This document shows positions 46,343-54,397 of a DNA stretch of 55,603 bases, in pieces. Position numbers and translations under genes: made by a program. The DNA comes from Pseudomonadota bacterium (lineage in GTDB: Bacteria > Pseudomonadota > Gammaproteobacteria > Burkholderiales > Rhodocyclaceae): contig JAFEDJ010000033.1 in NCBI GenBank assembly GCA_018241685.1, positions 1 through 55,603 on the forward strand, given 5' to 3'. The first letter of the stretch is position 1. Each line of letters starts with the position of its first letter. The notes under the pieces were generated by a model. The model was not told where the DNA came from and made no database searches. It worked only from the letters and a program-made list of their open reading frames with translations.

Positions 46343-47122
46343 TCAGGCCGCAATCAACTTGCTGCCCACCAAGACCAGCATGGTTGCCAGAATCGGACGC
46401 AGCACCCGGTCGGGGACGCGGGTGGAAATGTGGCTGCCCAGCCAGATGCCCGGCAGGGAGCCGATCAGCAGGCTGCCCAGCAAGGCCCAGTCGACGCTGC
46501 CGAGGAACCAGTGGCCGATGCCGGCCACCAGCGTCAGGGGCACCGCGTGGGCGATGTCGCTGCCGACGATGCGCAAGGTCGCCAGCCGCGGGTACAAAAA
46601 GAACAGGGCGCTGACGCCTAGGGCGCCGGCACCCACCGACGAGATCGAAACCAGTACGCCCAGCACGGCACCGGTCAGGATCGTCAGCAGCTTGGTGCGC
46701 TGCGGATTCTCCTGGCCGCCGGAGCGCTTCAGCGCATAGGCCTGGATCTGCTTGCGAAACACGATCGCCACCGCCGTGAGGAGCAGCGCGATGCCCAGCG
46801 AAACCTTGATCAGGCTGCCGGCGCCGCCGATGCCGCCGGGAGCGAAATAGCCCACCAGCAGCAGGGTGATCGTCGAGGCGGGAATGCTACCCGTGGCCAG
46901 GCGGCGCGTCACCGTCCAGTCCACTGTGCCCTTCATGCCGTGGGCGACCGTTCCGGTGGCCTTCGTGATGGCGGCGTAGAGTAGGTCGGTCCCGACGGCC
47001 ACGGAGGGGTTGATGCCGAACAGCAGGACGAGCAGCGGCGTCATCAGGGACCCGCCGCCCACGCCGGTCAGACCGACGATGGCACCCACGGAGAAGCCGG
47101 CAATCGTGTAAGCGATACTCAT
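46343..47122 (-). CDS. TSUP (TauE/SafE) family membrane transporter
   Basis: 259 residues with about eight hydrophobic segments. The family signature is GFSVGAIVGLTGVGGGSLMT at the start and its repeat LVSISSVGAGALGVSALFFL midway. TSUP proteins move sulfite, sulfate or organosulfonates; here a sulfate or sulfite role is inferred from being the first gene of the cys operon. It is transcribed away from cysB, sharing a 132-nt control region. Confidence 0.9.
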   Translation of the reverse strand: MSIAYTIAGFSVGAIVGLTGVGGGSLMTPLLVLLFGINPSVAVGTDLLYAAITKATGTVAHGMKGTVDWTVTRRLATGSIPASTITLLLVGYFAPGGIGGAGSLIKVSLGIALLLTAVAIVFRKQIQAYALKRSGGQENPQRTKLLTILTGAVLGVLVSISSVGAGALGVSALFFLYPRLATLRIVGSDIAHAVPLTLVAGIGHWFLGSVDWALLGSLLIGSLPGIWLGSHISTRVPDRVLRPILATMLVLVGSKLIAA

Positions 47123-47197
47123 GATAAGCCCAAATTCCTTGTGCGGCGCATCGTAGAACGTGTTTTTAGAGCAAAGAAGGTGTTTTAGGTTAAACCT

Positions 47198-47216
47198 TTA
47201 GAACTTATAGTTCTAA
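47198..47216. promoter_or_regulatory. Inverted repeat in the cysB/cys-operon control region
   Basis: TTAGAACT-TAT-AGTTCTAA, perfect 8-bp arms around 3 nt. It lies 38 nt before cysB. A second smaller repeat, AGGTT-A-AACCT, lies at 47188-47198. These are good candidates for CysB binding and autoregulation, inferred from location. Confidence 0.6.
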
Positions 47217-47254
47217 TATTCTATTTTCAGGTTCTTCCACGAGGTCTGGCGCCG

Positions 47255-48196
47255 ATGAACATCCAGCAGTTGCGCTATGTATTCGAGGTGGCCCGCCACG
47301 GTCTCAACGTATCGGAGGCCGCCGAGGCGCTGTTTACCTCCCAGCCCGGCGTGTCGAAGCAGATCCGCGTGCTGGAGGAGGAGCTGGGGGTGGAGATCTT
47401 TGTGCGCCACGGCAAGCGCCTGGTGGACATCACTGAGCCCGGCAAGCAGGTGTTGGCCATCGTCGGGCGCATTCTCCAGGAAGTGGACAACCTGCGCGAA
47501 GTCGGCGCCGAGTTCAGCAACGAGGCGAGCGGCAGTTTGTCGATCGCCTTTACACATACCCAGGCCCGCTATGCGCTGCCCAAGGTGGTGCAGGCCTTCA
47601 TGACACGCTACCCCAACGTGCGTCTGTCCTTCCATCAGGGCAACCCGCGCCAGGTCTGCGAATACGTGCTGTCCGGCGTGGCCGACATCGCCATCGCCAC
47701 CGAGGCCATCGCCGAGCACGAGGACATCGTGATGCTGCCCTGCTACCAGTGGAACCGCTGCGTCGTCGCGCCGCTGCGCCATCCGATCCTGGCGACGCAG
47801 CCGCTGACGCTGGAAGCCATCGCCCGTTATCCGCTCGTGACCTATGACTTCGCCTTCACCGGCCGCAACCGCATCAACGAGGCCTTCACCGGCCGGGGCC
47901 TGAAGCCCAATGTGGTACTTACCGCCATCGACTCGGATGTGATCAAGACCTACGTGGCGATGGGCCTCGGCGTCGGCATCATCGCCAAGATGGCCTACGA
48001 TCCGGTGGCAGACAAGGAGTTGGGCATGCTGGACGCGGCCCACCTGTTCGCATCGAGCACGACGCGCATCGGTCTGCGCAAGAACGCCTGGCTGCGTGGC
48101 TATATCTACGCCTTCATCGAGTGCTTCGCCCCGCACCTGAGCCGGCGGGTGGTGGACGCGGCGCTCGCCGGAGGTGGTGAGGACCCAGGGCTGTAG
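47255..48196 (+). CDS. cysB: CysB, LysR-type regulator of sulfate assimilation
   Basis: 313 residues, near E. coli CysB (324). N-terminal winged helix-turn-helix (LNVSEAAEALFTSQPGVSKQ, IRVLEEELGVEIFVRHGKRL), then a periplasmic-binding-protein-like inducer domain (FTHTQARYALPKVVQAFMTR, FTGRNRINEAFTGRGLKPNV). It activates cys genes in response to acetylserine in enteric bacteria. The position divergent to the cys operon supports the assignment over its paralogue Cbl. Confidence 0.93.
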   Translation: MNIQQLRYVFEVARHGLNVSEAAEALFTSQPGVSKQIRVLEEELGVEIFVRHGKRLVDITEPGKQVLAIVGRILQEVDNLREVGAEFSNEASGSLSIAFTHTQARYALPKVVQAFMTRYPNVRLSFHQGNPRQVCEYVLSGVADIAIATEAIAEHEDIVMLPCYQWNRCVVAPLRHPILATQPLTLEAIARYPLVTYDFAFTGRNRINEAFTGRGLKPNVVLTAIDSDVIKTYVAMGLGVGIIAKMAYDPVADKELGMLDAAHLFASSTTRIGLRKNAWLRGYIYAFIECFAPHLSRRVVDAALAGGGEDPGL

Positions 48197-48281
48197 CCTG
48201 CTTATGAGCTACCGGAATTGCGTTTCGGCCTCGTGTTGTACCGAGGCTTCTACCCGGCCTTCTGGCAAGCCCGGAAAGACG

Positions 48282-48306
48282 GAGCCCCCGGAAAGTCCGG
48301 GGGCTC
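48282..48306. terminator. Hairpin between cysB and the PEP-CTERM gene
   Basis: GAGCCCCCGGA (48282-48292), loop AAG, TCCGGGGGCTC (48296-48306). A strong 11-bp stem between convergent genes; no T-run on the plus strand and a short CTTT stretch on the minus strand. Confidence 0.65.
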
Positions 48307-48368
48307 GTCAGCGATCTGCTGCTGCAGCGCAGGGCGCCGGCTTGACCGTACGGCCTTAAAGGCCCTGA

Positions 48369-49535
48369 TCAGGCCGTCTTGCGACGGAAGAGCGATGCGA
48401 AAGCGCCAAGCAGACCCAGGCCCATCAGTGACAGCGTAGCCGGCTCCGGGGTGTTATAGATGGAGTTGGAGCTGCCCATGAAGAGCTGCTCGTAACCGTT
48501 GTCGATCTGCACTTCCGTACAGGCGCCGTTGAACTGGGAGTCGCAGCCGAGATTGAGCTGCAGGTGCAGCGAGTACTTGCTCAGGTCGACCTGTTGAGAG
48601 ACCAGATCAGCCAGCCACGTATCCAGCAGGGGAAGGTCGGCCGCGTAAGCGACCTGGTTTGCGCCCAGGTTGTGGTTGATGGCCGTGGTCTTGCCGCTGC
48701 AGGGAGTCGAGGGGGTCACGACCACTTGGGTTGCGTCGCAGATCAGCACGTCGCCGCCGGATCTGACGTAGCTCGTGTCGTAGGGGCTGGTGCCACTGGC
48801 GGTGGGCGATACGCCACCGCTGGCAACGCCGCCTTCCGCTCCGGACCCCGATACGCTCAATGCTGCGCCGCCCGGATTGTAGATGGTCGCATCGCCGGCG
48901 GGAACGCCGGGCGTGCCATAGGGCTGGTCGGTGTTCGTATTGATGTTCTGATTGCTCAGATACAGGAAGCGATTGACCAGATTGCCGTTCGCATCGGTGA
49001 TCCACAGCTTGGCCCAGATGGCCAGATCCTGATCCTTGTTCGTATCGTTGTTGTTGAAGAAGAAGATCGGTGTGCCACCGTTCAGGAACTTGCTGAGTGC
49101 GTCGAGACTGGCGTCCCAGGTGTTGCTGTAGACGGTCTGGATGCCTTTGGAGGCGACGCCGGTCGGGGAGGTGACGTTGGTGCCATCGGTGGATGCGAAT
49201 TGGGGGGAGGAGCCGTTGGGGGTGCCGTAGGCATCCTCGAAGCCCATGGCATTGGTGGTCACGTCGGTGCCGCTGGCACCGGTGTAGATGACGACCAGAT
49301 CCTTGATGGCACCCGGGGACGATCCGACATAGTAGGGGGTGCCTGGACCCGTGCCACCGCCATTGGCCTGATCATAATAGTAGGCGGCCACCGGCAGCGA
49401 GTAGGAGTTGGTGTTGCCGTACGTGAAGTACTGGCCCGCCGGCAGCGTGAAGGTACCGGCTGCGCCAGCGCCCGACGTAAAGCAAGCCGACGCGATAGCC
49501 GTTGCCACCAACATCTTGTTTTTATTGAGTTTCAT
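48369..49535 (-). CDS. PEP-CTERM exported protein
   Basis: 388 residues. Signal peptide at the start (KMLVATAIASACFTSGAGAA) and a C-terminal PEP-CTERM sorting tag: NTPEPATLSLMGLGLLGAFA, then a RRK cluster, all within the last 28 residues. In between is a low-complexity, Gly/Ser/Thr/Asn-rich surface domain with no recognised fold; two pairs of cysteines (LICD../STPCSG and LGCD../GACTE) may form disulfides. The tag is recognised by exosortase, associated with exopolysaccharide production. A strong sigma-54 promoter lies upstream. Function unknown; possibly extracellular matrix or floc formation. Confidence 0.92.
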   Translation of the reverse strand: MKLNKNKMLVATAIASACFTSGAGAAGTFTLPAGQYFTYGNTNSYSLPVAAYYYDQANGGGTGPGTPYYVGSSPGAIKDLVVIYTGASGTDVTTNAMGFEDAYGTPNGSSPQFASTDGTNVTSPTGVASKGIQTVYSNTWDASLDALSKFLNGGTPIFFFNNNDTNKDQDLAIWAKLWITDANGNLVNRFLYLSNQNINTNTDQPYGTPGVPAGDATIYNPGGAALSVSGSGAEGGVASGGVSPTASGTSPYDTSYVRSGGDVLICDATQVVVTPSTPCSGKTTAINHNLGANQVAYAADLPLLDTWLADLVSQQVDLSKYSLHLQLNLGCDSQFNGACTEVQIDNGYEQLFMGSSNSIYNTPEPATLSLMGLGLLGAFASLFRRKTA

Positions 49536-49843
49536 ATCCAGTCTCCTGCGTTTATGAAGAATCGGCGGTGGGTTTTGTGATTCTGTCGAATATTTAGCAG
49601 GGAGTGTGCCAAATTGCCTTTAGTGCTGTTAATTGGCTCTGATATATGATTTTTTCTAAAAATTGTAATTTTTTGGAATATTGCCAAATCAGGCGACTGT
49701 AAAGATTCCTGACACGCCTGTAAGGCGAATCCCTATAGAACTACTCCCGTAGTTTCTGTCGTATTGTTTCCTTATCCTTCCACGGGCATCCGGGTCTCCG
49801 GTTTGTGAGAGACTCGGCATTCCATTGTTGTGCATAGATATCC
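49536..49843. other. AT-rich intergenic region upstream of the PEP-CTERM and Kef genes
   Basis: 308 nt without a gene. The central part is clearly more AT-rich than the rest of the window. It holds a sigma-54 promoter for the PEP-CTERM gene (49596-49611, minus strand) and presumably the Kef promoter, which I cannot place. Confidence 0.7.
49596..49611 (-). promoter_or_regulatory. Sigma-54 promoter of the PEP-CTERM gene
   Basis: Minus strand TGGCACACTCCCTGCT: perfect -24 TGGCAC, -12 CTGCT, 10 nt between GG and GC. It lies ~61 nt before the start codon. PEP-CTERM genes in Zoogloea-type bacteria are known to depend on RpoN with the PrsK/PrsR system. Confidence 0.82.
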
Positions 49844-51628
49844 ATGCAATCCCTGACCACTCTTGCTGCCCTGCTGCTGGCCTCCGTGTTGCTCGTTCCC
49901 TTCTTCAAGCGGGCCGGGCTGGGCACGGTGCTGGGCTATCTGGCGGTTGGGGTGCTGATCGGTCCGTTCGGTGTGAAGCTGGTGCGCGACCCGGACAACC
50001 TGCTCCACACGGCCGAACTCGGGGTGGTGCTGCTGCTCTTCGTGATCGGCCTGGAACTCAAGCCCTCGCGGCTGTGGGCCTTGCGGCGTTCGGTGTTCGG
50101 GCTCGGCGCGCTGCAACTGTTCGGGGTCGCCGCGGCGCTGGCCGGTGCCGGGCGCTATCTGGGCCTGTCGTGGCCGGCGGCGACGGTGGTGGGGATCATC
50201 CTGGCCCTATCGTCGACGGCCTTCGTGCTGCCGACGCTGGCCGAGCGGCGCGAACTTTCCACTCGTCATGGGCGCGAAGCTTTCGCGATTTTGTTGTTTC
50301 AGGATCTATCCGTCATCCCGCTGCTGGCCCTGATCCCGCTGTTCGGCACCGGGCGGCCGACGGCACTGACCCATCCGGCGGTCGGCCTCGGCTTGCTGGC
50401 GGTGGTGGCGGTGATCGGCCGGCCGACGCTGGACATGCTGTTCCGCCACGTGGCGCGGGTGAATAGTCGGGAGATGTTTACCGCCGCCGCGCTGGCGACG
50501 GTGCTGGGCCTGGCGCTGTTGATGCAAGCGGGCGGTCTGTCCATGTCCCTGGGGGCTTTCGTGGCGGGCGTGCTGCTGGCCGACTCGGAATTCCGCCATG
50601 AACTGGAAGCGGCCATCGCACCTTTCCAGGGTTTGCTGCTGGGCCTGTTCTTCATGGCCGTCGGGATGTCCACCAACCTCGACCTGCTGCTCAAGTTCCC
50701 GTGGCAGATCGCCCAGCTCACCGCCGGGCTGATCGTCGTCAAGGGCGTGGTGCTGTTCGTGCTGCGGCGCCTGTTCGGCGGCACGACGGCGGACGCACGC
50801 CTGTTGGCCCTGGTGCTGGCCCAGGGTGGTGAGTTCGCCTTCGTGCTGTTCGATGCGGCCCAGTCCTTCCGCGTGCTCGGCGAGGTGCAGGCCGACAAGC
50901 TGACGCTGGTGGTGGCGATGTCGATGGCGGTGTCGCCGCTGCTGCTGATGTTCGGCGACTGGCTGGCCAAGTCCGCCAAGAAGAATGAAGTGCCGCGGGA
51001 CTTCGACGAGATGCCGGAGGACGGCAGCGAGGTGGTGATCGCCGGCTTCGGGCGTGTCGGGCAGGTCGTCGGGCGCCTGTTGCTGGCGCGGGGCGTCAGC
51101 TTCACGGCGCTGGACTCCGATGCCGGCCAGGTGGACACCGTGCGCCGCTTCGGCCTCAAGGTCTTCTACGGCGATGCGGCCCACCTGGATCTTTTGCATG
51201 CGGCGCAGATCGGCCAGGCCAAGGTCTTCGTGCTGGCCATCGACGATGTGGAAGCGTCGCTGCGCACCGCCGAGCTGGTGCGCAAGCATTTCCCGCATGT
51301 GCAGATCGTCGCCCGGGCGCGCAACCGCTTCCACGCCAGCCGCCTGATGGACCTCGGCATCGAGCGGCAGATCCGCGAGGCGCTGCCGTCGAGCCTGGAA
51401 ATGGCCAAGTGGACGCTGGAGCTGCTCAACGAGCCGCCGGCGCTGGCCGAGCAGATGGTCAATCGCTTTGCCCGCCACGATGCCGAGGTGCTGGCCCGCC
51501 AGCAGGCCATCGGCCATGACGAGCACAAGTTGATCCAGTCTTCGCTGGAGGCCCGCGAGGAGCTGGCCCAGGTGCTGGAGGAGGCCCGCGTGGCCTTCAC
51601 CCGAAAGGGGCGCGGCGCGACGTCCTGA
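49844..51628 (+). CDS. Kef-type monovalent cation/proton antiporter
   Basis: 594 residues. About twelve transmembrane segments over ~385 residues (CPA2 family: GLGTVLGYLAVGVLIGPFG, VVLLLFVIGLELKPSRLW, ALSSTAFVLPTLAERRELST), then a cytoplasmic RCK/TrkA-N domain (VVIAGFGRVGQVVGRLLLAR, TALDSDAGQV). It resembles KefB/KefC potassium efflux proteins; whether glutathione gates it is unknown. No kefF/G partner gene is nearby. It stands alone; the array at 51654-52010 follows it. Confidence 0.92.
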   Translation: MQSLTTLAALLLASVLLVPFFKRAGLGTVLGYLAVGVLIGPFGVKLVRDPDNLLHTAELGVVLLLFVIGLELKPSRLWALRRSVFGLGALQLFGVAAALAGAGRYLGLSWPAATVVGIILALSSTAFVLPTLAERRELSTRHGREAFAILLFQDLSVIPLLALIPLFGTGRPTALTHPAVGLGLLAVVAVIGRPTLDMLFRHVARVNSREMFTAAALATVLGLALLMQAGGLSMSLGAFVAGVLLADSEFRHELEAAIAPFQGLLLGLFFMAVGMSTNLDLLLKFPWQIAQLTAGLIVVKGVVLFVLRRLFGGTTADARLLALVLAQGGEFAFVLFDAAQSFRVLGEVQADKLTLVVAMSMAVSPLLLMFGDWLAKSAKKNEVPRDFDEMPEDGSEVVIAGFGRVGQVVGRLLLARGVSFTALDSDAGQVDTVRRFGLKVFYGDAAHLDLLHAAQIGQAKVFVLAIDDVEASLRTAELVRKHFPHVQIVARARNRFHASRLMDLGIERQIREALPSSLEMAKWTLELLNEPPALAEQMVNRFARHDAEVLARQQAIGHDEHKLIQSSLEAREELAQVLEEARVAFTRKGRGATS

Positions 51629-51670
51629 GCGTGGGGCCTCCTGCGGGCAGCCCCGGGCGTGCTGACGAAG

Positions 51671-51700
51671 TGATTTTTCCCCATGAAAAAATCATTTTTT
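51671..51700 (+). terminator. AT-rich hairpin with T-run, possible Kef terminator
   Basis: TGATTTTT (51671-51678), 8-nt loop, AAAAATCA (51687-51694), then TTTTTT. It is part of the 21-bp array. An overlapping hairpin (TTTTTTC/GAAAAAA, starting 51695) would compete with it. Confidence 0.5.
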
Positions 51701-51822
51701 CGGCTGAAAAAAGCCGTCGCTCACATGACAAAAAGTTCGGGCGGCGTCCCTCGATGATTGGGGGGCGTGCCACAAGCTTTTTGTCACGCCGCCCGATGAT
51801 TTTTTTCATGTATCCCGCCGAT

Positions 51823-51859
51823 CCAGCGGCATGACGCAAAGATTCCGTCGTGCCGCTGG
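51823..51859. repeat. Long inverted repeat inside the 21-bp array
   Basis: CCAGCGGCATGACG (51823-51836) and CGTCGTGCCGCTGG (51846-51859) pair over 14 positions with one mismatch or wobble, around a 9-nt loop. Confidence 0.75.
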
Positions 51860-51901
51860 ACGATTCCTCGGCGTGAAAAATCGAGTTTTTCATATGAAAA
51901 A

Positions 51902-51932
51902 ACGGATTTTTCGTCCGACGGAAAAAATCCGT
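51902..51932. repeat. Inverted repeat inside the 21-bp array
   Basis: ACGGATTTTT (51902-51911) and AAAAATCCGT (51923-51932), a perfect 10-bp stem with an 11-nt loop. Confidence 0.75.
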
Positions 51933-52007
51933 CAGGTGTCCCGATGATCGGGTGATGTGTAAAAAGCCTTTCGTCACGCCGCCGGATGATTCCGCGGCGC
52001 CACCGGA

Positions 52008-52943
52008 TCATTCTTCCAGTTGCAGAAAGCTCTGTGCTTCGCCGCCGCGGGCGAGGGCCAGCATCAGCGCGATGCGGGCCTTGGCGGGGGGCAGGTCGCC
52101 GGCGGTGAGCCAGCCTTCCCGGTCGTCGTCGGCATTGGCGTTGTGATCCACCGGGCCGGCGCAGCGGCTGGCGCGCAGGATCGCCACGCCGTGTTCGCGG
52201 GCCCGGGCGAGGGCCGGCAGCCAGGCGGCGGGCACGCTGCCGTGGCCGGTGAGGGCCAGCACCAGGCCACGGGCGCCGGCGGCGATGCAGGCCTCCACCA
52301 GTTCCGGCGGCGCCCCGGCGTAGCCCATCAGCACGTCCACCCGCGGTAGCGTGGCCGGGCTCAGGTCGGCGCAGCGCCCGTCGGGGCGGCCGTCGGTCCA
52401 TGGCCTTACCGACTCGAAGGCGTCCAGCCCATGGGTGCGGGCCTTGCCGAGCCAGCGTGCCGGGTAGGCGGTCCGGTTCATCACCACCAGCACCCCCTTG
52501 CCGTGGGCGCTCGGGCTGGCGGCCAGGCACACGGCGGCGCGCAGGTTGGCCGGGCCGTCGGCCTGCGGGTGGTCGGCCGGGCGCATCGCGCCGGTCAGCA
52601 CCACCGGCTTGTCGCCGGGCAGCGTGAGATGGAGGAAGTAGGCGGTTTCTTCCAGCGTGTCGGTGCCGTGCAGGATCACGATGCCGGCAATCGCCGGGTC
52701 GGCCAGCGCGCGCCGCGCGGCAGCCAGGATCACCAGCCAGTCGGCCGGGGTCATGTCCTTGCTGTCGAGGGACAGGATCTGCTCGGCGCTCAGTTCGGCG
52801 GTGGCGTCGAGGCCGGGGACGGCCGCCAGCAGTTGTTCCACCGGGCGCACGCCAGCCCGGTAACGGGGGCTGTCGGCGGCGGGATCGGCTTCGCCGGCGA
52901 TGGTGCCGCCGGTGGCCAGCAGGTGGATGTGCGGACGGGTCAT
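52008..52943 (-). CDS. L-asparaginase
   Basis: 311 residues. It hydrolyses asparagine to aspartate and ammonia. Both catalytic threonine motifs are present: LLATGGTIAGEAD (Thr14) and ILHGTDTLEETAYFL. The family signature continues with VVLTGAMRPADHPQADGPAN. No clear signal peptide, so it is probably cytoplasmic. It lies 19 nt after gltL on the same strand, suggesting co-expression with an acidic amino acid importer. Confidence 0.94.
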   Translation of the reverse strand: MTRPHIHLLATGGTIAGEADPAADSPRYRAGVRPVEQLLAAVPGLDATAELSAEQILSLDSKDMTPADWLVILAAARRALADPAIAGIVILHGTDTLEETAYFLHLTLPGDKPVVLTGAMRPADHPQADGPANLRAAVCLAASPSAHGKGVLVVMNRTAYPARWLGKARTHGLDAFESVRPWTDGRPDGRCADLSPATLPRVDVLMGYAGAPPELVEACIAAGARGLVLALTGHGSVPAAWLPALARAREHGVAILRASRCAGPVDHNANADDDREGWLTAGDLPPAKARIALMLALARGGEAQSFLQLEE

Positions 52944-52962
52944 GGCGCTGGCGTTCAGTGAG

Positions 52963-53691
52963 TCAGTGGGTCAGGATCTTGGCGAGGAACTGGCGCGCGC
53001 GTTCGGAGCGCGGGTTGCCGAAGAAGCTGTCCTTGTCGTCGTCCTCGACGATCTGGCCCTTGTCCATGAAGAGGATGCGGTTGGCGACCTTCTTGGCGAA
53101 GCCCATCTCGTGGGTCACGCACATCATCGTCATGCCCTCGTGGGCGAGCTCGACCATCACGTCGAGGACCTCGTTGATCATCTCCGGATCGAGGGCCGAC
53201 GTGGGCTCGTCGAAGAGCATGCAGATCGGGTCCATCGCCAGCGCGCGGGCAATCGCCACGCGCTGCTGCTGGCCGCCGGAGAGCTGGCCGGGAAACTTGT
53301 CGGCGTGGGCCTTGAGGCCAACCCGGTCGAGGAGCTTGAGGCCCTTGTCGGTGGCGGCGTCCCGGCCGCGGCCGAGCACCTTGATCTGGGCGATGGTGAG
53401 GTTGTCGGTGATGCTCATGTGCGGGAACAGCTCGAAGTGCTGGAAGACCATGCCGACGCGGCTGCGCAGCCGGGGCAGGTCGGTCTTCGGGTCCCCGACG
53501 GAGATGCCGTCGACGCTGATGGTGCCGCTCTGGAAGGGCTCCAGGCCGTTGACGCACTTGATCAGCGTGGATTTGCCGCTGCCGGACGGCCCGCAGACGA
53601 CGATCACCTCGCCCTTCTTGACCTCGGTGGAGCAGTCGGTGAGAACCTGGAAGGCCCCGTAGTGCTTGGAAACGTTCTGGATGGAAATCAT
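52963..53691 (-). CDS. gltL: Glutamate/aspartate-type ABC importer, ATP-binding subunit
   Basis: 242 residues. Walker A GPSGSGKST, Q-loop VFQHFELFPHM, signature LSGGQQQRVAIARALA, Walker B MLFDEPTSALDP, H-loop VTHEMGFA. It closely follows the polar amino acid importer pattern (GltL/GlnQ). Encoded after the two permease genes gltJ and gltK. Confidence 0.95.
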   Translation of the reverse strand: MISIQNVSKHYGAFQVLTDCSTEVKKGEVIVVCGPSGSGKSTLIKCVNGLEPFQSGTISVDGISVGDPKTDLPRLRSRVGMVFQHFELFPHMSITDNLTIAQIKVLGRGRDAATDKGLKLLDRVGLKAHADKFPGQLSGGQQQRVAIARALAMDPICMLFDEPTSALDPEMINEVLDVMVELAHEGMTMMCVTHEMGFAKKVANRILFMDKGQIVEDDDKDSFFGNPRSERARQFLAKILTH

Positions 53692-53706
53692 CTCGGGCTC
53701 CGGAAA

Positions 53707-54396
53707 TCAGTGCGCCACGTGGGCGTTGAGCTTTTTCTGGTAATGGCGCACGGCCTGGGAGGCCGCAAAGCAGATCAGGAAATAGACCGCGCCGGCGAAC
53801 AGCAGCAGCTCGACCAGCCGTCCGTCCCGGTCGCCGACCTTGTAGGCGGCGCCGAAGAAGTCGGCCAGCGCCGACACATAGACCAGGGACGTATCCTGGA
53901 ACAGCACGATGGCCTGGGTCAGCAGCAGCGGCACCATGTTGCGGAAAGCCTGGGGCAGCACGACCAGGCGCATCGCCTGGGCGTAGCTCATGCCCAGCGC
54001 CGACGCGGCGGAGATCTGCCCCTTGGGTACCGACTGGATGCCGGCGCGGATGATCTCCGAGTAGTAGGCCGCCTCGAACAGTGCGAAGCCGACCAGCGCC
54101 GAGGCCAGGCGGACGTCGGTGTTCGGATCGAGATTGAAGAAGCCGCGCAGTACCTGCGGCACGATCAGGAAGAACCACAACAGCACCATCACCAGCGGGA
54201 TGGCGCGGAACAGGTTGACATAGCCGGCGGCCAGCCAGGCCAGGGGTTTGAGGGCGGACAGGCGGGCCATGGCCAGCAGCGTGCCCCAGGCGATGCCGAA
54301 CAGCACTGCGCAGGCGGTGATGCCGAGGGAGACCTTCATGCCCTCCCACAGGAAAGGCAGCGCGCCGGGAATCGAGGACCAGTCAAATTCGTACAT
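53707..54396 (-). CDS. gltK: Amino acid ABC importer permease (GltK-like)
   Basis: 229 residues, about five membrane segments. Begins [20 protein letters not shown] and has the permease EAA loop region ([40 protein letters not shown]). It pairs with GltJ to form the membrane channel. It starts 1 nt before the end of gltJ spacing (adjacent), so translation is coupled. Confidence 0.93.
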   Translation of the reverse strand: MYEFDWSSIPGALPFLWEGMKVSLGITACAVLFGIAWGTLLAMARLSALKPLAWLAAGYVNLFRAIPLVMVLLWFFLIVPQVLRGFFNLDPNTDVRLASALVGFALFEAAYYSEIIRAGIQSVPKGQISAASALGMSYAQAMRLVVLPQAFRNMVPLLLTQAIVLFQDTSLVYVSALADFFGAAYKVGDRDGRLVELLLFAGAVYFLICFAASQAVRHYQKKLNAHVAH

Positions 54397-54397
54397 G

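Larger units (their letters stand above)
51654..52010. repeat. Array of about 17 degenerate 21-bp quasi-palindromic repeats
   Basis: The entire gap between the convergent Kef and asparaginase genes has a 21-bp period. Sample units on the plus strand, each 21 nt long: 51675-51695, 51696-51716, 51864-51884, 51885-51905 share a core like TTTTTCGGCxTGAAAAA. On the minus strand, one frame reads as heptads such as SIFHAEE, PFFHMKN, RLFSAEK, MIFSWGK, IIGRRDK. Longer-range repeats lie 190 nt apart (TCACGCCGCCCGATGAT at 51784 and a 16/17 match at 51974). No function is known to me; the last unit overlaps the end of the asparaginase gene. Confidence 0.8.

Noticed and set aside
51597..51977. The 126-codon minus-strand frame through the repeat array considered as a real gene
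   Set aside because: It has no ribosome-binding site, runs into the end of the Kef gene, and its openness can follow from a 21-nt period, which keeps one frame constant. It remains possible but unsupported.
51654..52010. The 21-bp array considered as a CRISPR array
   Set aside because: There are no constant repeats separated by unique spacers; units are contiguous and degenerate, and no cas gene is nearby.
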